Source: JBPCNH01 sp051001455 (GTDB lineage Bacteria > Actinomycetota > CADDZG01 > WHSQ01). From it: a DNA stretch of 64,000 nt. Of the stretch, positions 15,673-24,911 are shown piece by piece. Position 1 is the first letter of the stretch, and every line of letters begins with the position of its first letter. The stretch is taken from the NCBI GenBank assembly GCA_051001455.1, contig JBPCNH010000023.1, forward strand, positions 1 through 64,000, given 5' to 3'. A program made the translations under genes and the position numbers. Below the pieces are notes generated by a model. It searched no databases and was not told the DNA's origin. It saw nothing but the letters and a program-made list of their open reading frames with translations.

Positions 15673-16361
15673 CGGCTCCCCTCTCCGGCCCCTCGGCGGG
15701 ACAGGTAAGCCTCGGCCAGATCGAGATCCTCCGGCCACGTCACTTTGATGTTGCTTCGTCGCCCCTCTACAACTGCAACCGAGTACCCGTAATGCTCTAG
15801 AAGTGCAGCGTCGTCCGTTGCAGAGAACCCGTCACTGAAAGCGCTTTCGTGACAGCGACGAAGAGTTTCGGTTCGGAAAGCCTGGGGGGTCTGGGACCTC
15901 CAGAGACCTGCGCGGTCGATGGTGGCGGACACGCGGGCTGCTTCGACCAGCTTCAGCGTCTCATCCACCGGGACGGCTAGAACAGCGCCGTCGCTCTTCT
16001 CGACCGCCGCCGTGACCTCCCTCACCATCGCGCCGTCGATCAAGGGACGGGCAGCATCGTGAACCACGACCACATCCGCCGTCACCTCTTCGAGCCCGCT
16101 GGCTATAGACGCCTGACGCGTATCTCCGCCGGTCGTGATGACGACGTCGTCATAGGAAGCGAGGAACGGTACTGGGTCTTGGTCGAGGTCGTGGGGAAGC
16201 ACAACGATGAGTGGTGAGCACCCGGCGTCCAACAGAGCATCCAGGCTCCAATGGATCATCGGACGACCCGCGAGTTGGTGGAATTGCTTCGGGAGCTCGG
16301 AGGACCGCCCGGCACGCTCGCCGCGTCCTCCGGCGGCGACGATCGCCGCCCGCGTTGCTAT
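15669..16361 (-). CDS. ispD: 2-C-methyl-D-erythritol 4-phosphate cytidylyltransferase, apparent ATA start
   Basis: The CTP-binding N-terminus (AAIVAAGGRGERAGR, then PKQF) and the rest (VHDAARPLI, QTPQAFRTE, TDDAALLEHYG) form a normal IspD of about 230 residues, the MEP-pathway enzyme that makes CDP-methylerythritol. The first in-frame ATG (16259) lies after the nucleotide-binding loop and would give a dead 196-residue protein. No ATG, GTG or TTG exists upstream in frame. An ATA at 16361 overlaps the carD stop codon by 4 nt and has CGAGG 7 nt upstream. It is placed here as the likely start; CTG further upstream or a sequence error are alternatives. Confidence 0.85.
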   Translation of the reverse strand: MATRAAIVAAGGRGERAGRSSELPKQFHQLAGRPMIHWSLDALLDAGCSPLIVVLPHDLDQDPVPFLASYDDVVITTGGDTRQASIASGLEEVTADVVVVHDAARPLIDGAMVREVTAAVEKSDGAVLAVPVDETLKLVEAARVSATIDRAGLWRSQTPQAFRTETLRRCHESAFSDGFSATDDAALLEHYGYSVAVVEGRRSNIKVTWPEDLDLAEAYLSRRGAGEGSR

Positions 16362-16846
16362 CCGAGAACCTCGTCTAGCATCTGCTCGGCCTCGTCCTCG
16401 TTGCAGTCCTTCGCGAAAGTTAATTCGGAAACGAGGATCTGGCGAGCCTTCGTCAACATGCGCTTCTCGCCGGCGGCCAAGCCCTTCTCCTTGTCTCTCT
16501 GGTGGAGACTGCGGACGACATCGGCGACCTGATAGATGTCCCCGGAGCGGAGTTTCTCGACGTTGGCTTTGAAACGACGTGACCAGTTCGTGGTGTTCGT
16601 GGTGGGCTCGTTCTTCTTCAAGACCTTTAGCACCTTGGGAAGCTCTTTAGCGGGGGTGACCTCACGAAGACCGACCTCTTCCGTCGAGTCTGTCGGGACC
16701 ATCAGGGTCAGCTCACCGTATGCCAGTTTCAGGATGAAGTAGTCCCTCTCTTCACCAAGGAGATCGCGCTTCTCAAGCTTCTCGATCACCGCCGCCCCAT
16801 GATGCGGATATACGACCTTGTCGCCAACCTTAAAACTCACAGCCAC
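16358..16846 (-). CDS. carD: CarD/CdnL-family transcription regulator
   Basis: A 162-residue protein. Its N-terminal RNA-polymerase-interacting Tudor-like domain opens with FKVGDKVVYPHHGAAVIEKL; the helical C-terminal domain includes NWSRRFKANVEKL and a basic RSLHQRDKEKGLAAGEKRML segment. CarD stabilises the open promoter complex at many actinobacterial promoters. It is first of a run carD-ispD-ispF-cysS-rlmB with overlapping or nearly overlapping genes, preceded by radA across 63 bp. Confidence 0.94.
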   Translation of the reverse strand: MAVSFKVGDKVVYPHHGAAVIEKLEKRDLLGEERDYFILKLAYGELTLMVPTDSTEEVGLREVTPAKELPKVLKVLKKNEPTTNTTNWSRRFKANVEKLRSGDIYQVADVVRSLHQRDKEKGLAAGEKRMLTKARQILVSELTFAKDCNEDEAEQMLDEVLG

Positions 16847-16909
16847 AGAGAAACCTCCAAAAATTGCCCACGCAGCATCGGAAGAGATGCCTTCGAAAAG
16901 GGGACGAGA

Positions 16910-18313
16910 TCACGTCCTGTCGGAGACCAAGGATACCACGGGCGTTCCTTCGTCGGCCTCTGCCGGAGACCGCGACGGACGCCCCTTCAATCGAAGCGTT
17001 GCGAAAGCATCACGGAGTTCGCCGATCTCGATGATCCGCATGCCTTTCGGACAGCGATCTACACCCGATGGCACCAGCGCGGTTCGGAATCCCAAGCGGT
17101 ATGCCTCAGTAAGTCGCCGTTCGGATCCCGGAACGCGTCTTACCTCGCCGCCCAACCCGATCTCGCCGAAAGCGACGACACTCGGATCCATCGCACGCCC
17201 GCTCCATGCGGAGCATAGTGAGAGACACAGCGGCAGGTCGGCCGCCGGTTCACTTACCGACAAACCCCCTGCTGCGGCGACGAAGACGTCCTTTTTCCCG
17301 AAGTCGTTGTCGACACGCTGCGTCATCACTCCTAAAAGAAGCGCAAGCCTCCGCGGATCGATCCCCGTGCTGACTCGCCGGGGCTGGGGGATCGACGTGT
17401 CACACACCAGGGACTGCAGTTCCATCAACAACGGTCGCGTCCCCTCGAGTCCGGGAAAGACGATAGAGCCCTCGACGCCGGGGCGACGATCCGCGAGGAA
17501 CATCGCAGAAGGATCCTCGACTGCCTCAAGCCCGTGCTCCGTCATCGTGAACACGCCCGTCTCCTCGCACGAGCCGAAACGGTTCTTCATAGCGCGGAGC
17601 AACCGGAATGCACCCGACCGCTCGCCTTCGATGGTGAGGACGGTGTCGACGACATGCTCGAGCACCTTGGGCCCGGCAACGTTGCCGTCCTTCGTCACGT
17701 GTCCCACCAGCAGGACACACGCACCGGTTCGTTTGGCGTATCGAACCAGGCCAGCGGCACACGAACGAACCTGCGTCACCGAGCCCGCCGGCTGCTCTTG
17801 ATCAGGATCCTCGAGGGTCTGCACGGAATCGACCACGAGGACGTCCGGAGACCCGGCCTCGGCCGCCTTCAAAAGAACATGCAGAGAGGTAGACGCAAGG
17901 GCCGGCAATCCCTCGGCGTCGATGCCGAGTCGACGGGCGCGCAGAGCCACCTGTGCCAGAGATTCCTCCCCGGATACGAGCAAAGACGTTCTCGAACCAC
18001 GCCTCAGTGCATCGAGGAGTTGAAGCATCAGTGTCGATTTCCCGATGCCGGGCTCACCAGCGAGGAGTATCACCGCACCGCGTACGAAACCACCTCCGGT
18101 GACACGGTCGACCTCCGGCAACCCAGTTGAAAAACGCGGAGCGTCTTCATGAGCGCTTCCAAGATCAACAGGACCGCCCTCACCCGCTGTCCCGACCGAG
18201 ACGGTTTCAGTGGAGCTCCAGCCTCCGCAATCGGGGCACCTACCGAACCACCGCGGCGACGTGAACCCGCAATCGAGGCATGAGTGACCGTCGCGAGCTA
18301 TTTTCTTTCCCAT
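16910..18313 (-). CDS. radA: DNA repair protein RadA
   Basis: A 467-residue RecA-like helicase for recombination intermediates. It has an N-terminal zinc finger (CLDCG...CPDCGGW), Walker A GEPGIGKST, the RadA-specific KNRFG motif, and a C-terminal Lon-like domain (AFGEIGLGGEVRRV). It lies downstream of clpC with a strong hairpin between them. In many relatives disA follows radA; here carD follows directly. Confidence 0.95.
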   Translation of the reverse strand: MGKKIARDGHSCLDCGFTSPRWFGRCPDCGGWSSTETVSVGTAGEGGPVDLGSAHEDAPRFSTGLPEVDRVTGGGFVRGAVILLAGEPGIGKSTLMLQLLDALRRGSRTSLLVSGEESLAQVALRARRLGIDAEGLPALASTSLHVLLKAAEAGSPDVLVVDSVQTLEDPDQEQPAGSVTQVRSCAAGLVRYAKRTGACVLLVGHVTKDGNVAGPKVLEHVVDTVLTIEGERSGAFRLLRAMKNRFGSCEETGVFTMTEHGLEAVEDPSAMFLADRRPGVEGSIVFPGLEGTRPLLMELQSLVCDTSIPQPRRVSTGIDPRRLALLLGVMTQRVDNDFGKKDVFVAAAGGLSVSEPAADLPLCLSLCSAWSGRAMDPSVVAFGEIGLGGEVRRVPGSERRLTEAYRLGFRTALVPSGVDRCPKGMRIIEIGELRDAFATLRLKGRPSRSPAEADEGTPVVSLVSDRT

Positions 18314-18452
18314 CTTCGGGATGCTAGTGACGACCTGCGACGGAAAGCGGCGGAGGCTACCGGCTCAAGCGATCCGGCGCACCGACTCTGTGACTCGATC
18401 ACTGACGTCTTTCCACGCTCCATCGCTCGAAACCTCCGAGTTCCTGGAAAGG

Positions 18453-18480
18453 GTCGGGGCCCCGTTTCGGGGGCCCCGAC
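18453..18480 (-). terminator. Strong GC hairpin between clpC and radA
   Basis: GTCGGGGCCCC and its complement flank a short loop, 10 nt after the clpC stop. The following minus-strand bases (CCCTTTCC) give only a weak U-tract, so this may terminate or simply attenuate read-through into radA. Confidence 0.6.
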
Positions 18481-18490
18481 TGCTTCGTGG

Positions 18491-21007
18491 CTAGTCTGCT
18501 TCCTCGGCGCCGTCTACGGCGGCACCGGCAAGCTCTACCGGTGGATGGTCCGGGGAGCGTTCGGCCTTGCGGAAGACGATCTCGTCCTCGCCGTTCTCGC
18601 CGGGCTGGGCATCCACGATGATCGTGTCGCCGGCTTCGTATTCCTTCCACAGGATCTTCTCGGAGATCGGGTCTTCGACCAGTCTCTGGATCGCTCGCCG
18701 CAACGGCCGCGCTCCCAGTGCCGGGTCGTACCCTCGAGCCGACAAGAGCTCCTTGCTCGCTTCCGTGAGCTCGATACCGACGTCCTGGCTGTCGAGCTGA
18801 GTAGCGACACGCCGGATGAGCAGATCGACGATCGAGAAGATCTCGTCCCGCCGCAGCTCGTGGAAAACGATGACCTCGTCGATGCGGTTCAGGAACTCGG
18901 GACGGAAGCTCTTCTTCAGCTCCTCGTTCACGCGCTCCTTCATCTTGTCGTAGGTCATCTCGCCGGTGGCCTGGCCGAAGCCCATAGATTGCTTGCGCAG
19001 GTCTCTCGTCCCAAGGTTCGACGTCATGATGATGACGGTGTTCTTGAAGTCGACCGTTTTCCCCTGAGCGTCTGTTAGACGACCGTCTTCGAGGATCTGC
19101 AACAGGGTGTTGAACACATCCGGATGCGCTTTCTCGATCTCGTCCAGGAGAACGACCGAGTAAGGACGCCGACGGACGGCCTCGGTGAGTTGTCCCCCCT
19201 CTTCGTATCCGACGTAACCGGGGGGCGACCCCATCAGACGACTCACGGTGTGCTTCTCCATGTACTCGGACATGTCGAGCTGGATCAGGGCGTCTTCATC
19301 ACCGAACAAGAACTCGGCAAGGGTCTTGGCCGTCTCTGTCTTCCCAACGCCCGAAGGCCCCAGGAAGATGAACGAGCCAGCGGGACGTTTGGGATCTTTC
19401 AGTCCCGCCCTCGTACGCCGGATGGAGCGTGACACCGCTGCGATGGCGTCGTGCTGGCCGACGATCCGGTGGTGAAGCTCATCTTCCATGCGTAACAGCT
19501 TGGCGGTCTCTTCCTCGGTCAAGGACATGACCGGGATGCCGGTCCATGAGGAAAGCACCTCAGCGATCTCTTCCTCGTTGACCTCTGCGAATGCCTCGCC
19601 TTCAGCAGCGCGCCACTCTGTCTCTTTCTCGGAGCGTTCGGCCATCAAACGCTTCTCTTCGTCGCGGAATCCGGCGGCCTTCTCGAAGTCTTGTGCCTCG
19701 ATGGCTTCTTCTTTCATGCGACGCGTGTCGGAGATCTTGTCCTCGAGCTCCCGGTAGTCGGGCGGCGCGCTCATACGACGGATACGAAGCCGTGAACCCG
19801 CTTCGTCGATGAGGTCGATCGCCTTGTCCGGAAGGAAGCGGTCGCTGATGTAACGGTCGGCGAGGTTCGCCGCCGCCACGAGTCCTTGATCGGTGATCGT
19901 CACCCGGTGGTGGGCCTCGTAGCGATCGCGCAGGCCTTTGAGGATGTCGATCGTGTGAGCGACCGATGGCTCGGGAACCTTGATCGGCTGGAAGCGTCGT
20001 TCCAGCGCCGCATCCTTCTCGAGGTGCTTGCGGTATTCATCGAGAGTGGTTGCACCGATGGTCTGGAGCTCTCCTCGAGCCAGCATCGGCTTGAGGATGC
20101 TGGCCGCGTCGATAGCGCCTTCGGCTGCACCGGCGCCGACCAACGTGTGGAGCTCGTCGATGAACAGGATGATGTCTCCGCGCGTCTTGATCTCTTTGAG
20201 GACCTTCTTCAGGCGCTCCTCGAAATCACCGCGGTAACGGGACCCTGCAACGAGAGCACCCAGATCGAGCGTGTAGAGCTGCTTGCCGGTGATCGTCTCG
20301 GGCACCTCGCCCTTCACGATCGCCTGCGCGAGCCCCTCGACGATAGCGGTTTTGCCTACGCCGGGCTCGCCGATCAGTACCGGGTTGTTCTTCGTGCGTC
20401 GAGAGAGAACCTGCATGACGCGCTCGATCTCGTTGGCCCGCCCGATGACCGGATCGAGCTTGTTCTCGCGCGCCAGTTGAGTCAGGTTGCGACCGAACTG
20501 ATCAAGGACGAGAGAACCTTGTGGTTGCTCGCCACTGCCACCCGATGCCCCCGCGCCTTCCTTGGAACCGGAGTAACCCGAGAGAAGCTGGATAACCTGC
20601 TGGCGCACGCGGCCGAGGTCCGCCCCAAGCTTGACGAGCACCTGGGCGGCGACTCCTTCACCCTCGCGGATGAGTCCCAACAGGATGTGTTCTGTACCTA
20701 TGTAGTTGTGGCCGAGCTGCAGTGCCTCACGCAGCGACAGCTCGAGCACCTTCTTTGCCCGGGGCGTGAAGGGGATGTGCCCCGAGGGCGGTGATTGGCC
20801 CGCTCCGATGATCTCTTCCACTTGCTGGCGGACCTTCTCTAGTGAGATCCCCAGTGATTCGAGAGCCTTGGCGGCGACTCCCTCGCCTTCATGGATCAGC
20901 CCGAGCAGGATGTGCTCGGTACCGATGTAGTTGTGGTTGAGAAGCCTCGCTTCTTCCTGCGCGAGGACGACGACCCTGCGGGCTCGGTCGGTAAATCGCT
21001 CAAACAC
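18491..21007 (-). CDS. clpC: ATP-dependent Clp protease ATPase subunit ClpC
   Basis: An 838-residue Hsp100 unfoldase that feeds substrates to ClpP. Its order is two Clp_N repeats (each with YIGTEHILLGL), AAA module 1 with GEPGVGKT, a central UVR-containing coiled coil (EAQDFEKAAGFRDEE), and AAA module 2 with GPSGVGKTETA and SPPGYVGYEEGG. No ctsR/mcsAB genes precede it. A 231-bp gap upstream should contain its promoter. Confidence 0.96.
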   Translation of the reverse strand: MFERFTDRARRVVVLAQEEARLLNHNYIGTEHILLGLIHEGEGVAAKALESLGISLEKVRQQVEEIIGAGQSPPSGHIPFTPRAKKVLELSLREALQLGHNYIGTEHILLGLIREGEGVAAQVLVKLGADLGRVRQQVIQLLSGYSGSKEGAGASGGSGEQPQGSLVLDQFGRNLTQLARENKLDPVIGRANEIERVMQVLSRRTKNNPVLIGEPGVGKTAIVEGLAQAIVKGEVPETITGKQLYTLDLGALVAGSRYRGDFEERLKKVLKEIKTRGDIILFIDELHTLVGAGAAEGAIDAASILKPMLARGELQTIGATTLDEYRKHLEKDAALERRFQPIKVPEPSVAHTIDILKGLRDRYEAHHRVTITDQGLVAAANLADRYISDRFLPDKAIDLIDEAGSRLRIRRMSAPPDYRELEDKISDTRRMKEEAIEAQDFEKAAGFRDEEKRLMAERSEKETEWRAAEGEAFAEVNEEEIAEVLSSWTGIPVMSLTEEETAKLLRMEDELHHRIVGQHDAIAAVSRSIRRTRAGLKDPKRPAGSFIFLGPSGVGKTETAKTLAEFLFGDEDALIQLDMSEYMEKHTVSRLMGSPPGYVGYEEGGQLTEAVRRRPYSVVLLDEIEKAHPDVFNTLLQILEDGRLTDAQGKTVDFKNTVIIMTSNLGTRDLRKQSMGFGQATGEMTYDKMKERVNEELKKSFRPEFLNRIDEVIVFHELRRDEIFSIVDLLIRRVATQLDSQDVGIELTEASKELLSARGYDPALGARPLRRAIQRLVEDPISEKILWKEYEAGDTIIVDAQPGENGEDEIVFRKAERSPDHPPVELAGAAVDGAEEAD

Positions 21008-21238
21008 CTAAGACCGTGCCTCCAATCTGTTCTCGTCCGGGCTTCTACCCGGTGGCGGTTCGAAAGCGGACCGCCGTGTGGCCATTATAGGTAGCGAGCG
21101 GTCGCTATCCCTGTACCCCCTTTAACGCCCGTGGCACCCGATACGTTCCCCGATCTCGGTGGACCGGCGAAAGGCGACCTCGCAGAGATTTCGACGCCGC
21201 AACAGCCCGATAGCGGCCGCGTCCCGCTTGCTTGTGGA

Positions 21239-22666
21239 TCAGTGAACGGGGTCTCTCCTAGGAGTAGCGACCCCGAACCGAGCCGAGGTGACGCGAGGTC
21301 CCGGTCCCTCCGGCGGGGGCGGATCGTGGAAGAGAACCGCCCAATCACCTGGAGGGATGTCTGTAGTTCGTCCGTTTATCGAGAATCCCCGCGCCAACGG
21401 CACCCACGGGAACCCTTCCGGCAGATGCTCGCGATCGCGGTCTGCGACCCCGCGTTTGGGGATCACCCACAAGCCGACGGTGCTTGCATCGACGGTCGTG
21501 TGGTCGTCCGGCCCGAAGCTCACATCGAGCCCGCCGAAACGCCTGTCGCTCATCAGCTCCAGCGTTCGAGCGGGACCTTCATCCCCGGAGCTGCGACGCG
21601 CGGCCCACCCGATGAGGCGGGCTGCTTCGTACCCCCGCCGCTCCCAACCGATCGGAGGTGCTCCCTCCCACGCTTCAAACATCCGACGGAACTCTATGAA
21701 GGACGGGACCGGGAGATAGAAAACCCCGCGGGCGTAGCTGTCCGAGGCGACGGTCCCCTCGGGAAGTTCGCCCGTCTGCAGGGGATAGATCGCTTCGTCG
21801 AATGCCGCGATCTGAGGACGCCAGCCTCTGAAGGCCCTGGGGATCCTTCCTTGAGCATCGCGGGGCGCCGTAACGGTTCGAGCGTGAGCCGTCGTTCGAT
21901 ACAGCGCGCCCAACTGACCGAGTTGATGGCCGACCGCCAGAAGTGTGAGGTTGTCTCCCTCGATCACCACAGCCTCGATACGCTGTCTCTTCATCTTCCG
22001 CAGGATGCTCTTGAACTCCTCGCCGTCGGCGGGATAGCGGTGCACGAAAAGCCTGCGTCTCCCGGTGGCCTCGAAAGTGGCGCGCATGGAGCGCACGGCC
22101 GTTCTGCCCTGTAGCGACTTCGATGCAAGTAGTGCCACCCGCGCATAACGGCGATCCCCCAACAGATAGGAGTTCAACCGGCGCGCCTGCCACAGCAACG
22201 GAGGAGCAACCTGAAAGATGTTCTTGCGGAGGAGCTTGGCGCTGTAGAGATCTCCGTAAGTGGTTATCGCCGGGATCCCTGCTTGCTCGAGGGCGGCGGC
22301 AGCGGGGGGGAGCCCCTCTGCGGGACCCGCATAGATGACCCCGACCGCCCGCTCGTCTAAAGCAGCTTGCTCTACGAGCTCGGCGGCCAGGTCTGCATCC
22401 CCTCGATCGTCGAGCCCGATCAGCTCGAACGGGAATGCGTTCTGCCTAGCCTGTCGGTTCATCGTTTGGACGCCGACCACGGCGCCCTTGTAAGCGTCGT
22501 CGCCGCGCCGGCGGTCGTCCCCGGACATCGTTCCTACGAGATAGATCAGAGGGCCACGTTCCGTTGACGGTGACTCTCGCGGGCGGCGCGAAGGGAACGC
22601 CTCATCGGGTGCGCTCTCGCATGCCGCCAAAAGAAGGCATGCCGCCAGCAGGAACATCTTCCGCAT
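21239..22666 (-). CDS. Periplasmic-binding-protein-like lipoprotein (type I fold)
   Basis: A protein of about 475 residues with an N-terminal lipobox (CLLLAACES) and a fold resembling branched-chain amino acid binding proteins (Peripla_BP_6): IYLVGTMSGDDRRRGDDAYKGA, VGVIYAGPAEGLPPA, QAGIPAITTYG, and a C-terminal RRGYEAARLIGWA. No ABC permease or ATPase genes are adjacent, so it may act as an orphan sensor or receptor rather than in transport. ATG 22666 is preferred because it gives the shortest intact signal peptide. Confidence 0.75.
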   Translation of the reverse strand: MRKMFLLAACLLLAACESAPDEAFPSRRPRESPSTERGPLIYLVGTMSGDDRRRGDDAYKGAVVGVQTMNRQARQNAFPFELIGLDDRGDADLAAELVEQAALDERAVGVIYAGPAEGLPPAAAALEQAGIPAITTYGDLYSAKLLRKNIFQVAPPLLWQARRLNSYLLGDRRYARVALLASKSLQGRTAVRSMRATFEATGRRRLFVHRYPADGEEFKSILRKMKRQRIEAVVIEGDNLTLLAVGHQLGQLGALYRTTAHARTVTAPRDAQGRIPRAFRGWRPQIAAFDEAIYPLQTGELPEGTVASDSYARGVFYLPVPSFIEFRRMFEAWEGAPPIGWERRGYEAARLIGWAARRSSGDEGPARTLELMSDRRFGGLDVSFGPDDHTTVDASTVGLWVIPKRGVADRDREHLPEGFPWVPLARGFSINGRTTDIPPGDWAVLFHDPPPPEGPGPRVTSARFGVATPRRDPVH

Positions 22667-22716
22667 CCCGAACATGGATGACATCCTCGCACCCTGTGGG
22701 CGCTATAGCGGAGTGA

Positions 22717-24135
22717 CTACCCCGGACGCAACGTGGGGAATAGGATCACTTCACGGATCGAGGCCGCACCCGTCAGCAGTGTCAATAGGCGGTCCACCCC
22801 CAGCCCGAACCCGCCTGCGGGAGGCATCCCGTACGCCAATGCTTCCAGGAAGTCTTCGTCCGCGAGTTGCGCCTCATGGTCACCGGCGGCGCGCGCCGCT
22901 GCTTGCTGTTCGAAGCGCGTCCTCTGTTCCGCGGGATCGTTCAGCTCGGAATAGATAGGAGCGATCTCCAGACCGGCCATGACCAGATCCGCATGCTCGG
23001 TGAAACCTGGGATCGAGCGATGATCCTTAGCCAACGGTGAGACGTCCTTCGGGAACCCGACGACGAAGGTCGGTTCCCGCAGGTTCTTCTCCACCCGTTC
23101 CTCGTAAAGCTCCATGACGACGCGCCCGGGAGACCAAGTTTCCTGCGTTGCGATAGCGGCTTTCTCGGCGGCTGCATGAAGCGATCCGTAATCCTCGTTC
23201 CTCCATGCCTCCAACAGATCCTCCTGGATCGCCTCTGCGATCGCATCGAACATCGTCACTCTGCGGAAGGAGGCACCCAGATCGACGGGAGTCCCCGCCA
23301 GCTCCAGCTCGAGGGACCCGTTAACCGCGCGGGCAATCTCTTTCACCAGGTCTTCCACCAAAGCCATGGTGTCTTCGTAGTCGACATACGCCTCGTAACC
23401 CTCGAGCATCGTGAATTCAGGGTTGTGACGTGTAGATAGGCCTTCGTTGCGGAAGGAGCGGTTCAACTCGTAGACCTTCTCGGCACCACCGATCAGCAAT
23501 CGCTTCAGATAGAGCTCCGGCGCGATACGCAAGAAAAGATCGATATCCAGAGCGTTGTGATGAGTGACGAATGGGCGAGCAACCGCGCCGCCGGCGATCG
23601 GTTGCAACAGAGGCGTCTCGACCTCGACGAAGCCCCTTGTTTCGAGATAGCGACGGATGGCAGCGTTCGCAGCAGCACGAGCGCCGATCATCTCCCGTGC
23701 GGCCGGGTTCGTGATCATGTCCAGATAGCGCTGCCTGTATCTCGCCTCGACATCGGTCATCCCATGCCATTTCTCCGGCATCGATCTGAGGCAGGGAGCC
23801 AGCACCGTTACATCGGTCACCTTGAGCGACAGTTCACCGCGGCGTGTCATGACGACCTCACCTGTAGCACCCACAATGTCGCCAACGCTGAGCGCCTTGA
23901 ACCCCTGCATGCCCTCGTCGCCGAGGACCGCCTGTTGCGCGAACAGCTGCAGACGCCCGGAAGCATCCTCGAGATCGGCGAAGGCGATCTTGCCGTGCTC
24001 GCGCGTGGTGCGGATTCGCCCGGCGATCGCAGCAGTGGTTCCGCTCCCCTGGCCCGCTTCGAGATCCTCATGCCGGTCTCGGATGTCGCCCACGCTCGAT
24101 GTCCGCTCGAAACGGTATGGATAGCCCTCGGTCAC
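22717..24135 (-). CDS. lysS: Lysyl-tRNA synthetase (class II)
   Basis: A class II synthetase of about 472 residues. It has an N-terminal OB-fold anticodon domain (IAGRIRTTREHGKIAFADLE) and catalytic motifs 1-3: RYLETRGFVEVETPLL, RNEGLSTRHNPEFTMLE, and GFGLGVDRLLTLLT. The GTG at 24135 overlaps the coaX stop by 4 nt (GTGA). The open frame continues to 24549, but that part lies inside coaX. The N-terminus is slightly short compared with most LysS (about 490-510 residues). Confidence 0.93.
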   Translation of the reverse strand: MTEGYPYRFERTSSVGDIRDRHEDLEAGQGSGTTAAIAGRIRTTREHGKIAFADLEDASGRLQLFAQQAVLGDEGMQGFKALSVGDIVGATGEVVMTRRGELSLKVTDVTVLAPCLRSMPEKWHGMTDVEARYRQRYLDMITNPAAREMIGARAAANAAIRRYLETRGFVEVETPLLQPIAGGAVARPFVTHHNALDIDLFLRIAPELYLKRLLIGGAEKVYELNRSFRNEGLSTRHNPEFTMLEGYEAYVDYEDTMALVEDLVKEIARAVNGSLELELAGTPVDLGASFRRVTMFDAIAEAIQEDLLEAWRNEDYGSLHAAAEKAAIATQETWSPGRVVMELYEERVEKNLREPTFVVGFPKDVSPLAKDHRSIPGFTEHADLVMAGLEIAPIYSELNDPAEQRTRFEQQAAARAAGDHEAQLADEDFLEALAYGMPPAGGFGLGVDRLLTLLTGAASIREVILFPTLRPG

Positions 24136-24911
24136 CGGCTCTCCTCGTTCCTGCCATAGATCAAACGCAGACCCGTCAATGTCAACAGCGGTTCGATCCT
24201 CTCGATGGTCCGACAATGTTTGACGACGCTCGACGCCAGACCCCCCGTGGCGACAACCTCCACGTCGCCGGTGAGCTCTTCGGACACGCGGTCCACGAGA
24301 CCGTCCACCAAAGCGGCGGTCCCGTACATGATGCCGGACTGCACGCTCGTGACGGTCGTCTTGCCGATCGCGGATGGTGGAGCGGTGAGTTCGACCCTGC
24401 GGATCTGAGCGGTGGCAGAGAACAACGCCGTAGCGGAAGTATCGACACCCGGAGCGATCGAGCCGCCCAGATAGTCTCCGCTCGAGGAGATCGCATCGAC
24501 CGTGATAGCCGTGCCGAAATCGACCACCACAACTGGGGAACCGGGGCAAAGCTCGTGAGCCGCAACCGCATTGGCGATGCGATCGGCGCCGACCTCGCGT
24601 GGGTTATCGGTCAGTACTGCGATCCCGGTTCGAGTTCCTGCTTCCACGACCACCGCGCGGAAACCGAAATAACGTAGCGACATCTCCCGCAATTCTTGGG
24701 TCGCCCGGGGAACCACCGAAGACACAGCCACCCCCGTCACGTTGTCTTCGAATCCGAGATCCTCCAGTGCAAGAAACTCTCCGAAGAGAAGCGCCAGCTC
24801 ATCCGCCGTTCGCCGGGGATCCGTGGACGCTCTCCATTCATGAACCAACCTGTCCGCATCGAAGACCCCGATATGCATCTGGGTGTTCCCTACGTCGATC
24901 GCGAGCAGCAT
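24132..24911 (-). CDS. coaX: Type III pantothenate kinase
   Basis: A 259-residue ASKHA-fold kinase catalysing the first step from pantothenate to coenzyme A. The phosphate-1 motif is AIDVGNTQMHIGVF; GADRIANAVAAHEL and VVVDFGTAITVDAI are conserved. It overlaps panC by one base and lysS by 4 nt, in an operon that supplies and uses pantothenate. Confidence 0.94.
   Translation of the reverse strand: MLLAIDVGNTQMHIGVFDADRLVHEWRASTDPRRTADELALLFGEFLALEDLGFEDNVTGVAVSSVVPRATQELREMSLRYFGFRAVVVEAGTRTGIAVLTDNPREVGADRIANAVAAHELCPGSPVVVVDFGTAITVDAISSSGDYLGGSIAPGVDTSATALFSATAQIRRVELTAPPSAIGKTTVTSVQSGIMYGTAALVDGLVDRVSEELTGDVEVVATGGLASSVVKHCRTIERIEPLLTLTGLRLIYGRNEESR

Noticed and set aside
18453..18480. Inverted repeat as the end of an insertion sequence
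   Set aside because: It is a short single hairpin right after the clpC stop with no transposase nearby, so a terminator is more likely.
24136..24549. N-terminal extension of lysS
   Set aside because: Lies wholly inside coaX in another frame; GTG 24135 gives a standard coupled start.
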